From Glossina fuscipes (lineage: Eukaryota; Arthropoda; Insecta; Diptera; Glossinidae), in NCBI RefSeq assembly GCF_014805625.2, contig NW_023998414.1, positions 5,193,978 through 5,257,977 on the forward strand: DNA of 64,000 nucleotides, in the 5' to 3' direction. Below the pieces are notes generated by a model. The model saw only the letters and a list, made by a program, of their open reading frames with translations. It had not been told where the DNA came from and did no database searches. This document shows, piece after piece, positions 13,206-26,120 of the stretch; the first letter of the stretch is position 1; each line of letters opens with the position of its first letter. Position numbers and translations under genes: made by a program.

Positions 13206-13639
13206 TATTCTCTGGCTAAATTTATAATAATAATAATATTAGGATGATGTTATAAAACGATTTATCACTGTTTGTGCGTCCGTCGGTTTTTTTATATGTT
13301 TTTTTATTAACATGATACGAAAAAAATGTCGCTGTACACACACGCTGTTAGGTACCCATTGGTTCACTTGGTCGGTGCAGAAGGGGGCTCGTAAAGGCAC
13401 AATTGACTTAAACGTGTGGTTGACGACAACTATACTCAAAAAACGCTATGGTCAGAATGCTGCTAATGCTTGATATCGTCCCAAGAACAAAGACAAACGC
13501 AGCCAGACCAAGCGAAACGCTTTCTTACAATACTTTATGTACATTAAGTCCAGGCTGGGTTTGCATGATTAATTAAGATTTTGTTTTTGATCAACGTCTA
13601 CGTCTACGATGAAAGCGATTCGCTAAAAATATTCTTTTC

Positions 13640-13790
13640 ACTGGTCCAAACTGTTGATAAGAAATGTTGTTTGAGTTTTAGGATTACTTTGAACGAAACA
13701 AAATAGTTTTAGAATAACAAATACGAATTAAAAAAGAAAAAATTAAATTGGTCACACTTTTTGGACACATTAATTAGTATGTGTTAAGTC
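13640..13790 (+). repeat. Two-copy dispersed repeat, copy 1
   Basis: It shares TTCACTGGTCCAAACTGTTG (compare tccaccggcccagactgtt) and AAAAAAGAAAAAATTAAATT, then GGTCACACTTTTTGGACA, with the segment at 23.5 kb in the same orientation. Element type unknown. Confidence 0.55.
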
Positions 13791-14911
13791 CTTGTTATAA
13801 ATAGAAACATTATATATACATATACATACATACAAAATACTTTTATGTATTTTTAGTCGGGTGAATATATTAAAGTCTTATTTAGTTTATTTCGTCTAAT
13901 AAAATTATCATACAATTGTGATTTATCATTTGATTCGGATGCAAACGTCGAATACAAACAATAAATTGGTTTCACTTCGAATCTTTATTGACAAGCAATT
14001 TAAAGAACACGACTTTACAGAATAGCATTCAACAGCAAGACAGTCATTAATATTAATTTTTTATGAATTGAGATGGGAGGCGACATAACATCATCTAATA
14101 TGTATGATGCAGATAAAGAGAAAGAATTTAAAATAAATACGAGCCGAGTAAGGTTAACACAGAAGCCGAACTTAAGAGAAAGCACATATGCCAAAGCAAA
14201 TGTTGTAACGAATTTCTAATACCTAACATTGAAGATAATTAATTACATAAAATGATAGTCTAAAAAATATTGAACTCACATAATGAAGAGATAGTAAGTA
14301 TAGGTTTAGCTCTGAGTCTAAATGAATGTTAGGATTTTGATGTCCTTGGAATTTTGATTTTTAGCCTACAAAATGTACTAAGGGAATTCCTGGATTCCTT
14401 GGAGGCGAGTTGGTTTTAAAAATAATTACAAGAGAGAAAAGCTGACAAAGGACTTTGCCCGTTTTCGCTAATTTTCGTTGCCAGGATTTTAATTAGTTTT
14501 GGGTCAATTCTTAAGTTGAGAACTATTTGATTTAAAGCTTTCGACTTCCAAATCAAACACTATCGGCCGTAATTTACGAAATCTTCGAGATTATCTCAGT
14601 CTACCGAGTACTACGCAATGCTTACATAGTTACAGAAACGGACGGAAGTCTATTTTCAAGTTCCATTATTAACGTGTTCATTATTGTTTTCCAATTTTGT
14701 GAATTACAAAATATCTGAAGAATTGAGAGTTGGCCTAGTGAAAGCGCCTCATTGCAGGATCTAAGGCTAATGAATTACAAATAAGATGAAAAATCTGGTA
14801 TATTTATCGCAGCCCGCAGTGATAACCCGCATCCATCCAACGACATGCATACATATATGTTGAAAATATTGAAATATACTTTCCAGAGAAGGTCACTAAA
14901 ACAAGAAGAGA

Positions 14912-14916
<5 letters not shown>

Positions 14917-14953
<37 letters not shown>
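14917..14953. repeat. (TA)n microsatellite
   Basis: An AT alternation broken once by G. A T run of 26 lies at 15028-15053. Confidence 0.9.
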
Positions 14954-15169
14954 ATTGGCGAGAGAGTAAAAAGAGTGTTAAGTGAAAAATACCCTAAACA
15001 CATGCATACACATGTAAGGAAGAAAGATTTTTTTTTTTTTTTTTTTTTTTTTTGGGGTTGGTTGAAGGTTTAAGAGCAGGGTCAAATCAGCCAAGCATAT
15101 AGAAGGATTTCTACCAGCATGAATGCAATATGTACACGATGATGTAAGCAGACACAAACACGCATATAG

Positions 15170-15240
15170 AGAAGTAAAAAAAAAAAATAAAAATAAAAAA
15201 AGAAAGGGAGTAGAGAGAGAGAGACAGAGAGAGAGAGAAA
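15170..15240. repeat. A-rich and (GA)n tract
   Basis: A run of A and AAATAAAA, then agagagagagacagagagagagaga. Confidence 0.85.
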
Positions 15241-18118
15241 CAAATTGTATGCATCCAAATAATGGTTTTATATGGAATTTATCTATAGTTTAAGGTCGTT
15301 GAAATCTTTATGCATATAGGAGCGGAACGTGTAGCTGTATTCATGAGTAAAAATTTACAAGTAAATAGTCGGCGATCTAACCCCTTCACCAGTGTACACC
15401 GGCATCCGTAGAAGCAGAAGAAGATACTGAAAGGTGTACAAATTGCAGTTAATACTCACAATAAGGGAAAAACAAGGTAAAATGCTTGGCTTAACTTTTA
15501 TTTAGAAGTCCTAAAGGAATGGTTAGAGAAAAAAGCAAAATAAATACAAGAAAAATGAGTCATCGTTACTGCAGAGAAAAATAAGCAAAAAAGCAATAAA
15601 AAAAAAAAGAAAAAAAGAAAAACAGAAGAACGTCTATGTTAAACACATTTCACCCTCAAAGGACAAGGACGTTATTGCATTCTTTTTTATTCATTTCAGT
15701 TGTAGAATCAAAGGAAGAAGAAAAAGCCAACACTGCATTTGATATCGAAACCTGCTGAGTAATGTAACGTTATGTTCATTTCTGTTCTATGTGTACCGTT
15801 CTTGAGCTCTGTGTTTGTTTGTTTGTTTTTTTTTTTTTTTTTTTTTTTCATAAGAACTGCGTAGACATAAACGGTTATTCAGTTTATTGACGGGGTGGCT
15901 GTTTTTGTTATTGTATGCGTTTCTTTTTTTTTTTTTTGTTTTTGCCATCCGTTTTATATACATTCCATTACAATGATGTGAAGACAGACTTATGAAGTTG
16001 TACACAAATGCAAGCATGTAACGCAATTGCAATGCAATAATGATGGCGGTTAAGTGATTTACTCTCTTTCCCCTATTTTTGACTTTCTTTTTTTTTTTTG
16101 TAGAATTTTCTTTTCCATTTTAAATACTTGTTGTTTTCGTTTCAGTGATTTTATAAACATACAATAATAATTTATATGCGATACGATTGTAAAGGAATTT
16201 TTATAAGCAGAGTAATCATCACAAAGAACCATTCGTGTTTTAAAGCTTTTAAACAAATCAATAAAATTCATGTGGAAAAGATATGGCCTAAGCAAAACCC
16301 AGAGACGATCTACAGATTATTCAGACACATGCGAGGAACAGCCTAACAATCAAATGTCGTTGAACAGCAAGTTGAAAAAATTAATGAGCAATTTGTGGGT
16401 CGAATTATCCTAACCGAAGAAAGGGAGCTATAAATAAAAAAAAAAAAAAAAAAAGTGTTTCTACAGTTCGATAAGAGAAAGCTTCTTAAAGACCATACGT
16501 CCAATGACGATAATTAGTTCTTTTGAAAAGTAAAACACTAAGAGCAACTATTGCGAATACGCTTTCACCGATCAAATAATTAAATCGAGAAAGGCCGCAT
16601 ACAAATCCGAAAGAGTGTGAGCTAACGTATGATTTTGTCCATCCCCTGCTCACGTCTTCGTGGTTCCCGCTATTCATGGAGACGTTTGTTTAAAGATCCA
16701 TTTTACGAACTGAGAAGTTGTTGAAAACGAAGGGTTAAAATTTACTATCTATATCCTGGCGATGAGATTTTCTCTTGGTTTGCCCACGGAACTGCTGTTC
16801 CTATCCAGTCAGTTCCGATGATACTGCAAAGTAGTATACATCGGCCAATGTTTATTATTCTTGGTCTCGAGAAAGGGCAGTTCATTGATCGTTTTCTGTA
16901 ATGTAAGACTGACTACTTTTGCGTATAGTTTAATAACGCTCACAGATATGTTTATGTATACCCAAGACTTACGTATATATATAAGTATATGCACTGGATA
17001 TCCACGATAGTTAGGTTGCGCAAAGGGGAAGATTGTTCCTACTATGTATACTGCGCTGACCATTAGAATGCCAGGAAAACGCTGTCTTGCTGCTGGAGAG
17101 CATCGTGATACCTGTGATTATCCCCAAGTTTCCTAAGAACACTAAACAAAGCAACGTTAGACGGGCTGCGATGCTGAGTGTAAGAATATGACCTCTTACC
17201 CGCTTTATCGTTTTGGAAATTGGGAAGAAAGAGGGCCTCTCTATTAGCTATTAGATTGTTTTGCTTTTAGCAGAACGCTTGTTCTCCCTTAGCGAATGAA
17301 CATTTTATTCCCGAAGGCACTGTGAACTAAAGCGATCGTGATACGTACCTACGTAAAACTGCTATAGCCCTCTGTTCATTCAATTGAGTGTCATGAACAC
17401 TTTTTGTGCTCTTGACAGCGGCTAATGTAGACGTTGATATCTGAGAGCTGGCAAAAACTCTCAAATGAGACAAGTCCAGCTAATCGAGAAGATTAGCATT
17501 AGGGTCGCTGCTGTACATGATGGACTTTTCGTTCGACTTGAACTCAGTTGAGTGTAAGTAAGTTTCATAATCAGAAGCTTTGATCATTTGCAAACATTCT
17601 TATCGTGAGTACTATTCCATAGTGGACGTTGGTAAGTTGATAGAAAATTGATAGAAAGCAAAACAAGCGTCGCAGTAAAAGTATCAAAGGAAAACGGTAT
17701 AAAAAATTTCTCTATTTTTGAAATTAACTAATTAATTAATTAAATCGTTGTCAGTGCATTCATAATGCAAAGCTTACATAAAACTTGCTCTTAAAAACAC
17801 ATAGTATTTAAATATATATATTTTTATTATGTTATAACTTTTATTAAGGCAGCAAGTAATAGCATAAGAGAAATATATTTTCAACTGCAAACGAGAACTG
17901 CTCATAAGAAATTAGATGAAGCAACCACTCCCCTCTGACTAATTTCAACTTATTGATATTCTCATTTAACTATATACTTGTACATATACATACATACATA
18001 CATGAGCATATAGTTATTTTTTAAACTTTTTATCCTGTTTCTCAACACACCGACACAAAAGACTTTTAACCTCTGTAATTTTATAACCACAACTTTTATG
18101 AGCGCTAAAGGATCGCAC

Positions 18119-18170
<52 letters not shown>
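18119..18170. repeat. (TA)n microsatellite, followed by (TAG)n
   Basis: Two TA blocks split by one G. Then GT-rich sequence and gtagtagcagtagtagtagtagtag at 18223-18249. Confidence 0.9.
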
Positions 18171-18174
<4 letters not shown>

Positions 18175-18715
18175 GCACGTGTGTACGCAAATATGTATGC
18201 ATGCATTTGTGTATGCGCAAGTGTAGTAGCAGTAGTAGTAGTAGTAGTATTTAAAAAGAGTGAAAATGTCAGACCTTCGTTTAAATGTGAAAACTAATTT
18301 TCTCGATAGCATTTAATGGTTGGCTGGCGCCAACTGTATGACTTTGAATTTATGGCAAATAATTTTCTTAAATATATATGCACATGTGTATGTATGTATG
18401 TGTGTAGGTGTATGTGTATGTTTTTAACACGACACCAACGAAATTTGGTTAGCTTTTATTTATCGGTTACGGTTAATGCAATAAAACTTTAATAGGTTTC
18501 AGTCGAGCAAGACTGCGACTATCAAGATTTATTCATTTTTCATGGATTTCATGCCTTCTATCTCAATATCTTAATGTTATTGATTTTTCCCGCTTCTGAA
18601 AAGGACATTAATCAAGATATTTCAGGTAAATTTTTTTTGCATATAACGATATAAACTAAAAAGAGTTTACTCAAGTGTAGCTCTACTTGCTTTTATATTA
18701 TTTTTATTTATTCTA

Positions 18716-18752
18716 GATATATATATATATATATATATCTATATATATATAT
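18716..18752. repeat. (TA)n microsatellite
   Basis: An AT alternation with a single C interruption. Confidence 0.9.
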
Positions 18753-19946
18753 GTATTTTTTTATTAAAATATTTACTGGAGCTGGAGTAACTTTGTCTAT
18801 GCTATAAATTATTACGAAAATTTTTATGTCTTTATATGCGAGAGAATAAACCCTCAAATAACGTTTTATATATATATGTTTAAGTAGACACCCTCTTGGT
18901 CTCAGCTTAACTTTCAATTTCAAGAACAACCACCATTGCGCTATTAAAGGAACGTTAGATCTATCGTTTTGCTTGTAACGTCTAGGGGATTCATTACAAA
19001 GTCTTAAAGATCGAATAATTTAAATTAATATGAGACTTTAGAAGCGATTTAATGTTTTCCGTATATCCACCATCTGCACTCTTCTTCACTATTAAAATTC
19101 TTAAGCTTCTTGCAACAGAAAGCTAAAATTACGTTAAATTAAGTTGATACCAATACACCAACCTGCAATAATCGTATAAATATAGTAAAGATGTCGATGG
19201 AGAAATTTTTAGAAATATTATGTACACAATATATATATAAATGCCCTATAGCTAGGACAGAGTGTACAATAGTCCAAGGCATAACATCAAGCTGTCCGGC
19301 AAGAAGGTTTCGATAGGTCGTCTGTCTCCTTAAGACATTCTGCGCGTGTATTTCTCAAGTGTAACCGTCTGTGCAATGTCAGTTGTGTAAAAAGTGAACC
19401 GCCCTCCAATTACTGGCTAACTAATGAGTTTTGCAATGACACGTGCGTTTATCCGGACCATCTTATCTTTTGACTACACGAATATATAGTACATATAGTA
19501 TTTCATTACATAAAAGTGGCTCCCATCATGGAGTCCAGCTCATCGGACTTGGAGGGTTTTCTACTTAACGTGGAGCACATCTCATTCGCATACTTTTTTA
19601 CACTTTTTTGCTTTACCATTCCACCTGGTAACAGCAAAGAGGCGACCTCATAACTATTTCATCGACAGTTCGCAATATATATTAGTGGATATAATAGCGA
19701 TTAAATTTAAAGGTAGTCTTTACCGGCTTTGAATGAGAATCGAAATCTTACGAAGGCCTTGCAAATGTATTTTGTTTGAAAAATAGTTTACTATCCACAC
19801 GCCCAGCCCAGCCGTAGGGTACCCACAATTCAGTTCAAGACACTTGCATTATTATTATTATTTTTTTCTTTTTTCACTTTCGGTTAGAATGAATGCCTTT
19901 TGGTGAAATTTCCCATTAAAACACCATCAGCGTGAAACATCAAGAA

Positions 19947-19984
19947 ATTTAACTACCACAACAGCAAAGTTGTGGTAGTTAAAT
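19947..19984. repeat. Perfect hairpin, 16-bp arms, 6-nt loop
   Basis: ATTTAACTACCACAAC (19947-19962), loop agcaaa, then GTTGTGGTAGTTAAAT (19969-19984). The arms are exact complements. No T run follows on either strand to suggest a terminator, and the arms are shorter than a typical animal pre-miRNA stem. Confidence 0.9.
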
Positions 19985-22870
19985 ATGTATGTTGAATGTG
20001 CTATCCCTTTATAGGCATAGAGACGCCCTATCAGCTTTTTACTAAAAATTATTGTACACGTTATTGTTAAGAGGGTAGCTTAGATGATAATTCAATTTAT
20101 GATTATTTTCGAAAAAATTCATCAAATTTTCAAAGAATTTATATACGAATGCAAAGAAAGGTCAGCAACATATTTCAGGAGTTGAGAAATGATTTTGCAC
20201 TTTAATGATTACTTTGGGTCAAATTATATAAGAAAATTTCGGGTTAGAATCAAAGCTGAAGAAAAAAAGTTTTATAAGACTGTGTACGACTGCGTAAGTA
20301 ACTTCAAAGATTCTGAGAATATCGCACGGTCCATTGTATGCTCCGTTATCAATAATAATGTGCTCGCATTAATCCCTAATATTTTTGCAAAATTTAAAGC
20401 TAATATCTGAATTTTTGCGAACGAAAGATCGACGGCGTATTGCACAGAGAGATAGAGAGATGGAGAGACCGGACACCTCAATTTTTGTTATCTCTAGCAA
20501 TTAATTAATGTGTTAGCTGGATTTCTGCCTATCTTTTATTATTTTTCTCCCGTTTAAACTATAACCTAATTTTTTTGCCCTTTGCCCTTTTCACTTTCAA
20601 TTAATATATGAACGTGCTCAAGTATCAGCTATCGAACACCTGTCGGTAAAAAAAAATATACACATATACGTACACTTTACAGGGCTGAGGGTATATTAAC
20701 TTTAGCTTTTCGCTCGCACACATCGAAAGCTTTGCAAAGCATATTTAAAGCAAAGTTAAGGCAAAATCATATAAATATATATAGACTTTATATCAATTTA
20801 GTGGCATCTTAGTCTGTCCATCCGTTCTACTTATGATTTGATTTCTTCTAAACACACATTTAAAGAAAACATTTAAACTTTATTTACAATCAGTCCATGA
20901 AAAAAAGTAAAAGAATTTTGAAAGTATGCGTTAATCTCGATCAGCCTATTGAAAGGTCAACAAAAATATCGAGAATAGCGGACTGGTTTGCCAAATCGTG
21001 AATTCCTCTCGCCTTAGGCGCATAGATACAAATCACTAAGTAATTTATATTTGCTTAGAAGCACTTTCGCAACTATTCGGGGACTCATATGTAAATTTAT
21101 ACAAAATTAGGTTAGCATATGTGAATTGAAAGTCGATAGTAATATTTTGAAAATATGATTTAATTTTTTCTTCTTCTTCTTGTTTTTTTTTTTTTTTTTT
21201 CGAAACCCCATGAGACAAGTTAATCTTATTGCGGCAGGATAAGAACGTGTCTATCGACTGAATTTCTGTCGTTTGCGTGGTACTTTTAACAAACAAACGA
21301 GCGGACAGATAGACAGATCTAAATATATTGATCGAACTTTATGAGAGCATTAATCAAGAATATATTTCCGATTTTAGACTTATATTTCTAAGGGAAAGGA
21401 CAATTCTTCGGGGGAGTGTATAAGAAAGTTTTTTTTAATTGCTGGTGTAATCGAGATTCGCTTCAACGCGAACGTAATTTAAGAAAACGTTTTTAGTGTT
21501 TATTCTTCTTCTTGAACTTAAAAAAAAAAAAAAAAAAAAATCAATAATTAGCAATCAGCAAAGCGTATTCACGGCTTTAACTAATACCCCAGTTTGTGTT
21601 TTCTCTGTTGCGTTTTATTCATTTATTTGTTTAACAATTTATTGGCCCATCCGTTATATAAGGAGAACACTTTTTCTCTATCTTATGCCGTAAAGTTTAC
21701 CACGTGCATAAGTGTTCGATATCAATTTTACAGTTAACGCTATGTATTATGTATGTATCCCCTAACTCTCTCCCACCCCCATCCCCTATCCAACTTACGG
21801 TATGGCAAACTTTCTATGTATTACGTTGTAGCGCCAACTTTTTCTTTGCTAAGTAAACTTGAATCCAGGCAAACATTAATTACTTATACCTGTATTTTAT
21901 ATATATGTACGCTTGTGAGTATAGTTTGGCTTTTCGCAAAACTTTTGCAAAATTTTTTTTTATTTTTTTAATTTTTTTTTATCAAGTAATTTATTATGTT
22001 TTCTGTTGCGGCTGTTGTTATTCTTTTGCAATTGTCGTCTACGACATCTCGCACGTTTCACTCACTTGCAATTGGGTGGGGTGGTTGGTTGGTTTTCGCT
22101 GTTATATCGTGCTTTGTTTTATGTGCGAATTGCTATCGCTTGCCATTCATTCATTCATTCATACGTTTATTTATTCATTCAGTGACATCATTGTACAATT
22201 GTTTGTTTTTTTTTTTTTTTTGCCTTTTCTTTTGTTTTTTCTTTTCATGCATAGCATGTATATGTTAGATACATATGTTTGTAGATATGTTCATGAGCAT
22301 AATTAACCTTTTTTTCTCGCATGCCAAAGTTTTTATAAAACAGACAACAAACAAAACAACAAGACAGAAAACAAAAACATGAAATTTAGTTTATTTTTTA
22401 TATATTTTTTTTTTATTTTTATTGCTTTCATATATTGTAAGCAGCAATAAGAATATAGCAATGACAAGTTATAAGAATGGAAAAAGGAAGTTTGCATGTT
22501 ATGGCAACCAAAATATAGAAGAATGTTGATAAAATTCTTAATTGCCGACCCAAGGCTCCGCATTAAAAAAAGAAAAAGACACGTTATGCCCTCAATTGCA
22601 TAAAATTTTATTTCTCTTAGTTTTAATTTCTATTATTTTTAAATCATGAAATTAATGAGGTTGGAAAAAAAAAGGAAGTCTAGCAACGAGTCTTGGCAGT
22701 CATATGAAAATTATCTAACTCATATTTAGCGGTGGAGGGCGACATCACGTATCGGCATCGGGTTCATTCTTTATAAATATTCTTTTTTCGGTTTCTTCAC
22801 TTGTCTTATTTTGTTCCTTTAATTAAATGGACTACATAGACTCTCACCTTATCCTTATACGGGTGGGAAC
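19985..22870. other. Unassigned intronic DNA
   Basis: Possible small TACCC-family cores at 20810 (gtctgtccatccg) and, inverted, at 21300 (cggacagatagacagatc). T runs at 21183, 21951 and 22208, and an A run at 21521-21540. The hydrophobic frames at 21.9-22.3 kb are T-run translations. Confidence 0.35.
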
Positions 22871-22879
22871 TTGTCTTCC

Positions 22880-23240
22880 AATTGTGAAGTAGCTGCAAAG
22901 CGAAGACATTAAAAGTCGCTGTTAACAATGAGTTACGTATGTGGACTAAAAAGAAGCGATCACGTCTCAGCATACGCTTTATAATGCCTAGGTGTCACCT
23001 TCGAAAAAATGCTCAAGCAGAAAAAGAATACTGGGAGAGTGCGGCTGTATAAAATTTTTTACACAAAGCAGCCTCGATACCTACATGAATAATAAGCCGC
23101 TATAGTCACTATATGCTATCAAGCTATAAAATCCTCTAGCATCGAATTTGCAAGTGACTGCCAGTGTTTACTAACAGGATATCACAATGTAACTAACCGC
23201 TAAGTCAATTGGCTTTAGAGGGTATTATACGCGATCACTA
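22880..23240 (+). mobile_element. Possible non-LTR reverse transcriptase remnant
   Basis: CLGVTFEKMLKQKKN (about 22987-23030) fits the 'YLGVTLDxxLxWxxH' block downstream of the catalytic site in jockey-type reverse transcriptases. The flanks are somewhat less AT-rich than average but show no other firm motif. This is a weak call resting on one block. Confidence 0.35.
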
Positions 23241-23509
23241 AACTACACGATATTTGTTCACCTATAACACACCTATAGTGCATATTTGGAACGAGCCTTG
23301 AGCCTTGTTTTATAGGTGACAAGTCAAATAAATAAAATTAAATGAAAACACAATATATCATAATCAGAATATAGAACAACGAGTCAATTCAGCGAATATC
23401 ATGCTAAAGGTTAGCTTAGACTGAAAAAACCTCACCAAAGTCGCTTACAAGAATCAAGTAATCAAAGTTAAAAGTTCTCTTCGCTTATCGATGGTGTTGC
23501 GCACTATGA

Positions 23510-23640
23510 ATTCAATCCACCGGCCCAGACTGTTAACAACAAGCAAGTTTATTTGAGTTCAAACGCGAGGAAATAGATTTAAAAAAGAAAAAAATTAAAT
23601 TGGTCTTACTTTTTGGACATAGAACTCCTTTGCACTCCGA
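23510..23640 (+). repeat. Two-copy dispersed repeat, copy 2
   Basis: The second copy of the 13.64 kb repeat. Its right part (aaaaaagaaaaaaattaaat, then tggtcttactttttggacat) is the most conserved, and the middle has diverged. Confidence 0.55.
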
Positions 23641-23989
23641 TGACGATTATATATCGGCAATGTGTTAATTACATCAACTCGTATGTTAGCATAGTACACT
23701 CGGGTGTTATTTAAAATCATTAATTAGGACGTTAGTGTCAGGTGCAAAAAAAAAAGGAGAAATAAAAACACGATTGCTAGTATAAGGATAAGAGACAACA
23801 ATAACAACAATAATAACAACAATAAATATAAGTCACATTGATTATTAATTGACATGTTAACGGGATTATTAATTTTAAAATACTGCTACAAGTGATTGGC
23901 TGGGAGGTGCGGGAGAATATTTAGTGAATTTTATACAGAAATCAACTCGTGAGAGCTTCTTTTGTTCTACTTTTAAGGGGAAATATGTT

Positions 23990-24525
23990 CGATCGATCAA
24001 TCGATCAGTAATATATCACGGTCATGATCACTTTCTCCCTAAACGTTTGGACTGAAAAAAGCGCTTAATTGAAAAGTATGCTAATAAATATTTTATTTGA
24101 AGTATTTGTCTATCGGTGACTGTACATATTTCTTGAATTTAACTGAGACAATATGATTGCTGTCGTGTCTAACATATCCGCTCTTTCGGTTGCCTACATG
24201 TGTATTAATTGTCTGTGTGTACATATAAAAGCTCAAGATATACTTGGATAGACAATAATTCAGTACTTGAAACTAGTGACTAGTGACGGATTAAAATCTC
24301 AATGCTGCTAACGAACATTTCCCGGATGGGCAGTGTATATATGAGAGAGACTGAGCGTCTAATATCCGTCACAATATTATCGCATATAATATTTTTGGTA
24401 GCGTTTGCTGGTATTGGTTTCGTTTCGCTCAATCAGTTTAGAGAATTCTTCGGTCGGTTGACCCGGTCCTTCAAATGGGGAAGCCATAATTATTCGCATA
24501 GTCGACATCGTGGTTTTTGACTTTT
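23990..24525 (+). repeat. Inverted-pair element, left copy
   Basis: A dispersed element whose second copy lies on the minus strand at 40605-41060. The best-conserved block is AAATATTTTATTTGAAGTATTTGTCTATCGGTG (given here as two 20-nt-or-shorter words: AAATATTTTATTTGAAG and TATTTGTCTATCGGTG). TCATGATCA upstream, GATTGCTGTCGTGTCTAA, TAGACAATAA and ATTGGTTTCGTTT downstream are also shared in order. It contains the 72-codon ORF at 24302. The type of element is unknown. Confidence 0.65.
24302..24520 (+). CDS. 72-codon ORF within a repeat; membrane-protein-like, unconfirmed
   Basis: The ORF starts at tctcaATG. It has a basic or neutral start (MLLTNISRMGS), one strongly hydrophobic span (about residues 24-43, VTILSHIIFLVAFAGIGFVS) and a basic, His/Ser-rich end (SHNYSHSRHRGF). 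Upstream are tataaaag (24224) and a tcagta word (24260), but the spacing of 38 nt is longer than usual. The surrounding DNA is repeated in inverted form at 40.6-41.1 kb, where the middle of this frame is missing. The ORF is therefore either part of a mobile element or chance. No family was recognised. Confidence 0.2.
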   Translation: MLLTNISRMGSVYMRETERLISVTILSHIIFLVAFAGIGFVSLNQFREFFGRLTRSFKWGSHNYSHSRHRGF

Positions 24526-25229
24526 AGATATCACGTCCCGTACCTATTGTCCATTATGCCGGACGATTTAGCAGCGTTATCCTTCGAATTATGTTTGGAA
24601 AAGCATCTGTACCTGTCTTTAGCGGGCAGATAAAGGCTTCTCCCTATGTTCTTCACACTTCTTCGCAAATACTTAAGCTAAAGACAGAACTAAAAAGCAA
24701 TAGTTTGTTTTCCTTCGAATGAGAGATGATTTCAACAACTCTTGTCCCAATTCTCTCGCCCTTTGCGAAAAATAAAAAAAAAAAAAATGACACTTGACCG
24801 ACCTCATTAGATAAAGAGAGTTGATGATGATTTGTTCCAATTTTACGAAAATTTAAGAAAAAAACTTGAACTAATAACACACGCATCTCCTAATGAAGCA
24901 AATTCTGAGCGCTTATCTGTCTGTTGGGCGACCAATCCTTTTGATTTTTTTCTTTCATGCATTTTTTAATCTGTCTGCGGTAATATATTCCTATGCCCTT
25001 TATTTTGTTTCTCATTACCTCAGCTTGAACTAGTTATCAGCGATTACATCAACATCGATTCGCTTACTTGCATGCTCGCTAAACACAACTTTATTTACTT
25101 GATCATCATAACTACTACTAACTAAAAGTAATGAGATTGTATTTGTTTAAAATACCAGCCCTTTGACGTCGATGTGTATGACTGTTAGGAGGAGCTCTTA
25201 TTGTCGGCGATTTTAAGAAGGCGAAAATC

Positions 25230-26120
25230 TGTTGAACACAAAATTTACATGAAATTTTCTCAAAACAGGAAAAATAAAAACGAAATTTCTCGCTCTGATC
25301 CATTAAAAATGTCATGAAAGTATTATCAAGATTACAGGTTTTTAAGTGGAGCAAACCATTCAACGAAAATCGCGAGGTAGTGGAAGATGAGCCTCGCTCA
25401 GGAAGACCATAAACCTGAACTACTCATGGAAACATCGACAAAATCAACGATCAGCTTGCACTTGTCACCATCTTGTAGATATTGTTGTTACATCAACAGG
25501 ATCAGTGCAATAAATTTTGAAGGATGACTCGGACTTGTTGCGCGTGATTTCTCGTCTTGTTGCAAAAGTTTTCAATTCTTTTGAACAAACAACATCGTTT
25601 TGAAATGTCCAAAAAACAAAAAAAAAAAAACAAAAATGCTTTCTGTGGGTGATAATGATCTAAAATGTGTAATCGCTGACGATGAAGCTTGGATTTATGT
25701 TTGTGGTCATAAGCGGCAACAGCTAGCGAATATCGTGCTACAGGTTTGAGTCAAATATTAAATAAAAAAATAAAAAAAAAACGAAATGGACGGATGTACT
25801 ACGCAGAGTATATTGAAGAGGGCAGAACGAGATGGGTCCATATTTGGACCCATTGGTTGGATACTGGTTGGATAAGAAAATCAACAAAAAGGAATTGACA
25901 ATAGAGGCGAAATTGTATGAATTGCTTACGCAATCATTGTATTCCTCAGAATTCTCTTCGACCTACTTTGAAAATATGAGAAACATGTACACATTTCAGA
26001 CTTCGCAGAGCCAGAAAAGAAAATGGATTTGAATTGGGGATTCGTTGGATTTGGAGCGTTGAGGTATAAAAGGGGGGCATATGTCGAAGAACTGATGATC
26101 ACCGCTGGATATTAAGTGTA
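25230..26120 (+). mobile_element. Decayed mariner-family transposon
   Basis: A broken transposase reading frame is recognisable. VFKWSKPFNE then VVEDEPRSGRP (25337-25410) is the mariner DNA-binding linker. STGSVQ-x-ILKDDSDLLRV is the second helix-turn-helix area (25494-25545). VIADDEAWIYVCGHKRQQ (25670-25730) carries the first catalytic Asp of the DD34D triad. The end reads RYKRGAYVEE near 26070-26095. Frames shift several times, stops interrupt (TAA directly after GRP), A-rich insertions occur, and the middle with the second and third Asp is deleted. The EAWIY form resembles the irritans/cecropia-like mariners. Inverted terminal repeats were not found. The element cannot encode an active enzyme. 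Confidence 0.82.

Larger units (their letters stand above)
13800..19940. other. Unassigned intronic DNA rich in simple repeats
   Basis: Besides the microsatellites listed, T runs at 15825-15848 and 15924, an A run at 16435-16454, and a less AT-rich stretch at 17050-17560 without recognisable coding. Minus-strand ORFs at 17962-18312 follow the (TA)n and (TAG)n repeats. Confidence 0.35.

Noticed and set aside
17962..18312. 116-codon minus-strand ORF
   Set aside because: Made mostly of (TA)n and (TAG)n microsatellite translation (YIYIYI, YYYYY).
21905..22306. Overlapping hydrophobic ORFs resembling membrane proteins
   Set aside because: Phe-rich because of T runs; no start context or conserved motif.
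24224..24265. TATA box plus initiator for the 24302 ORF
   Set aside because: Spacing of 38 nt is longer than the usual 30-31 and the DNA is part of a repeat.
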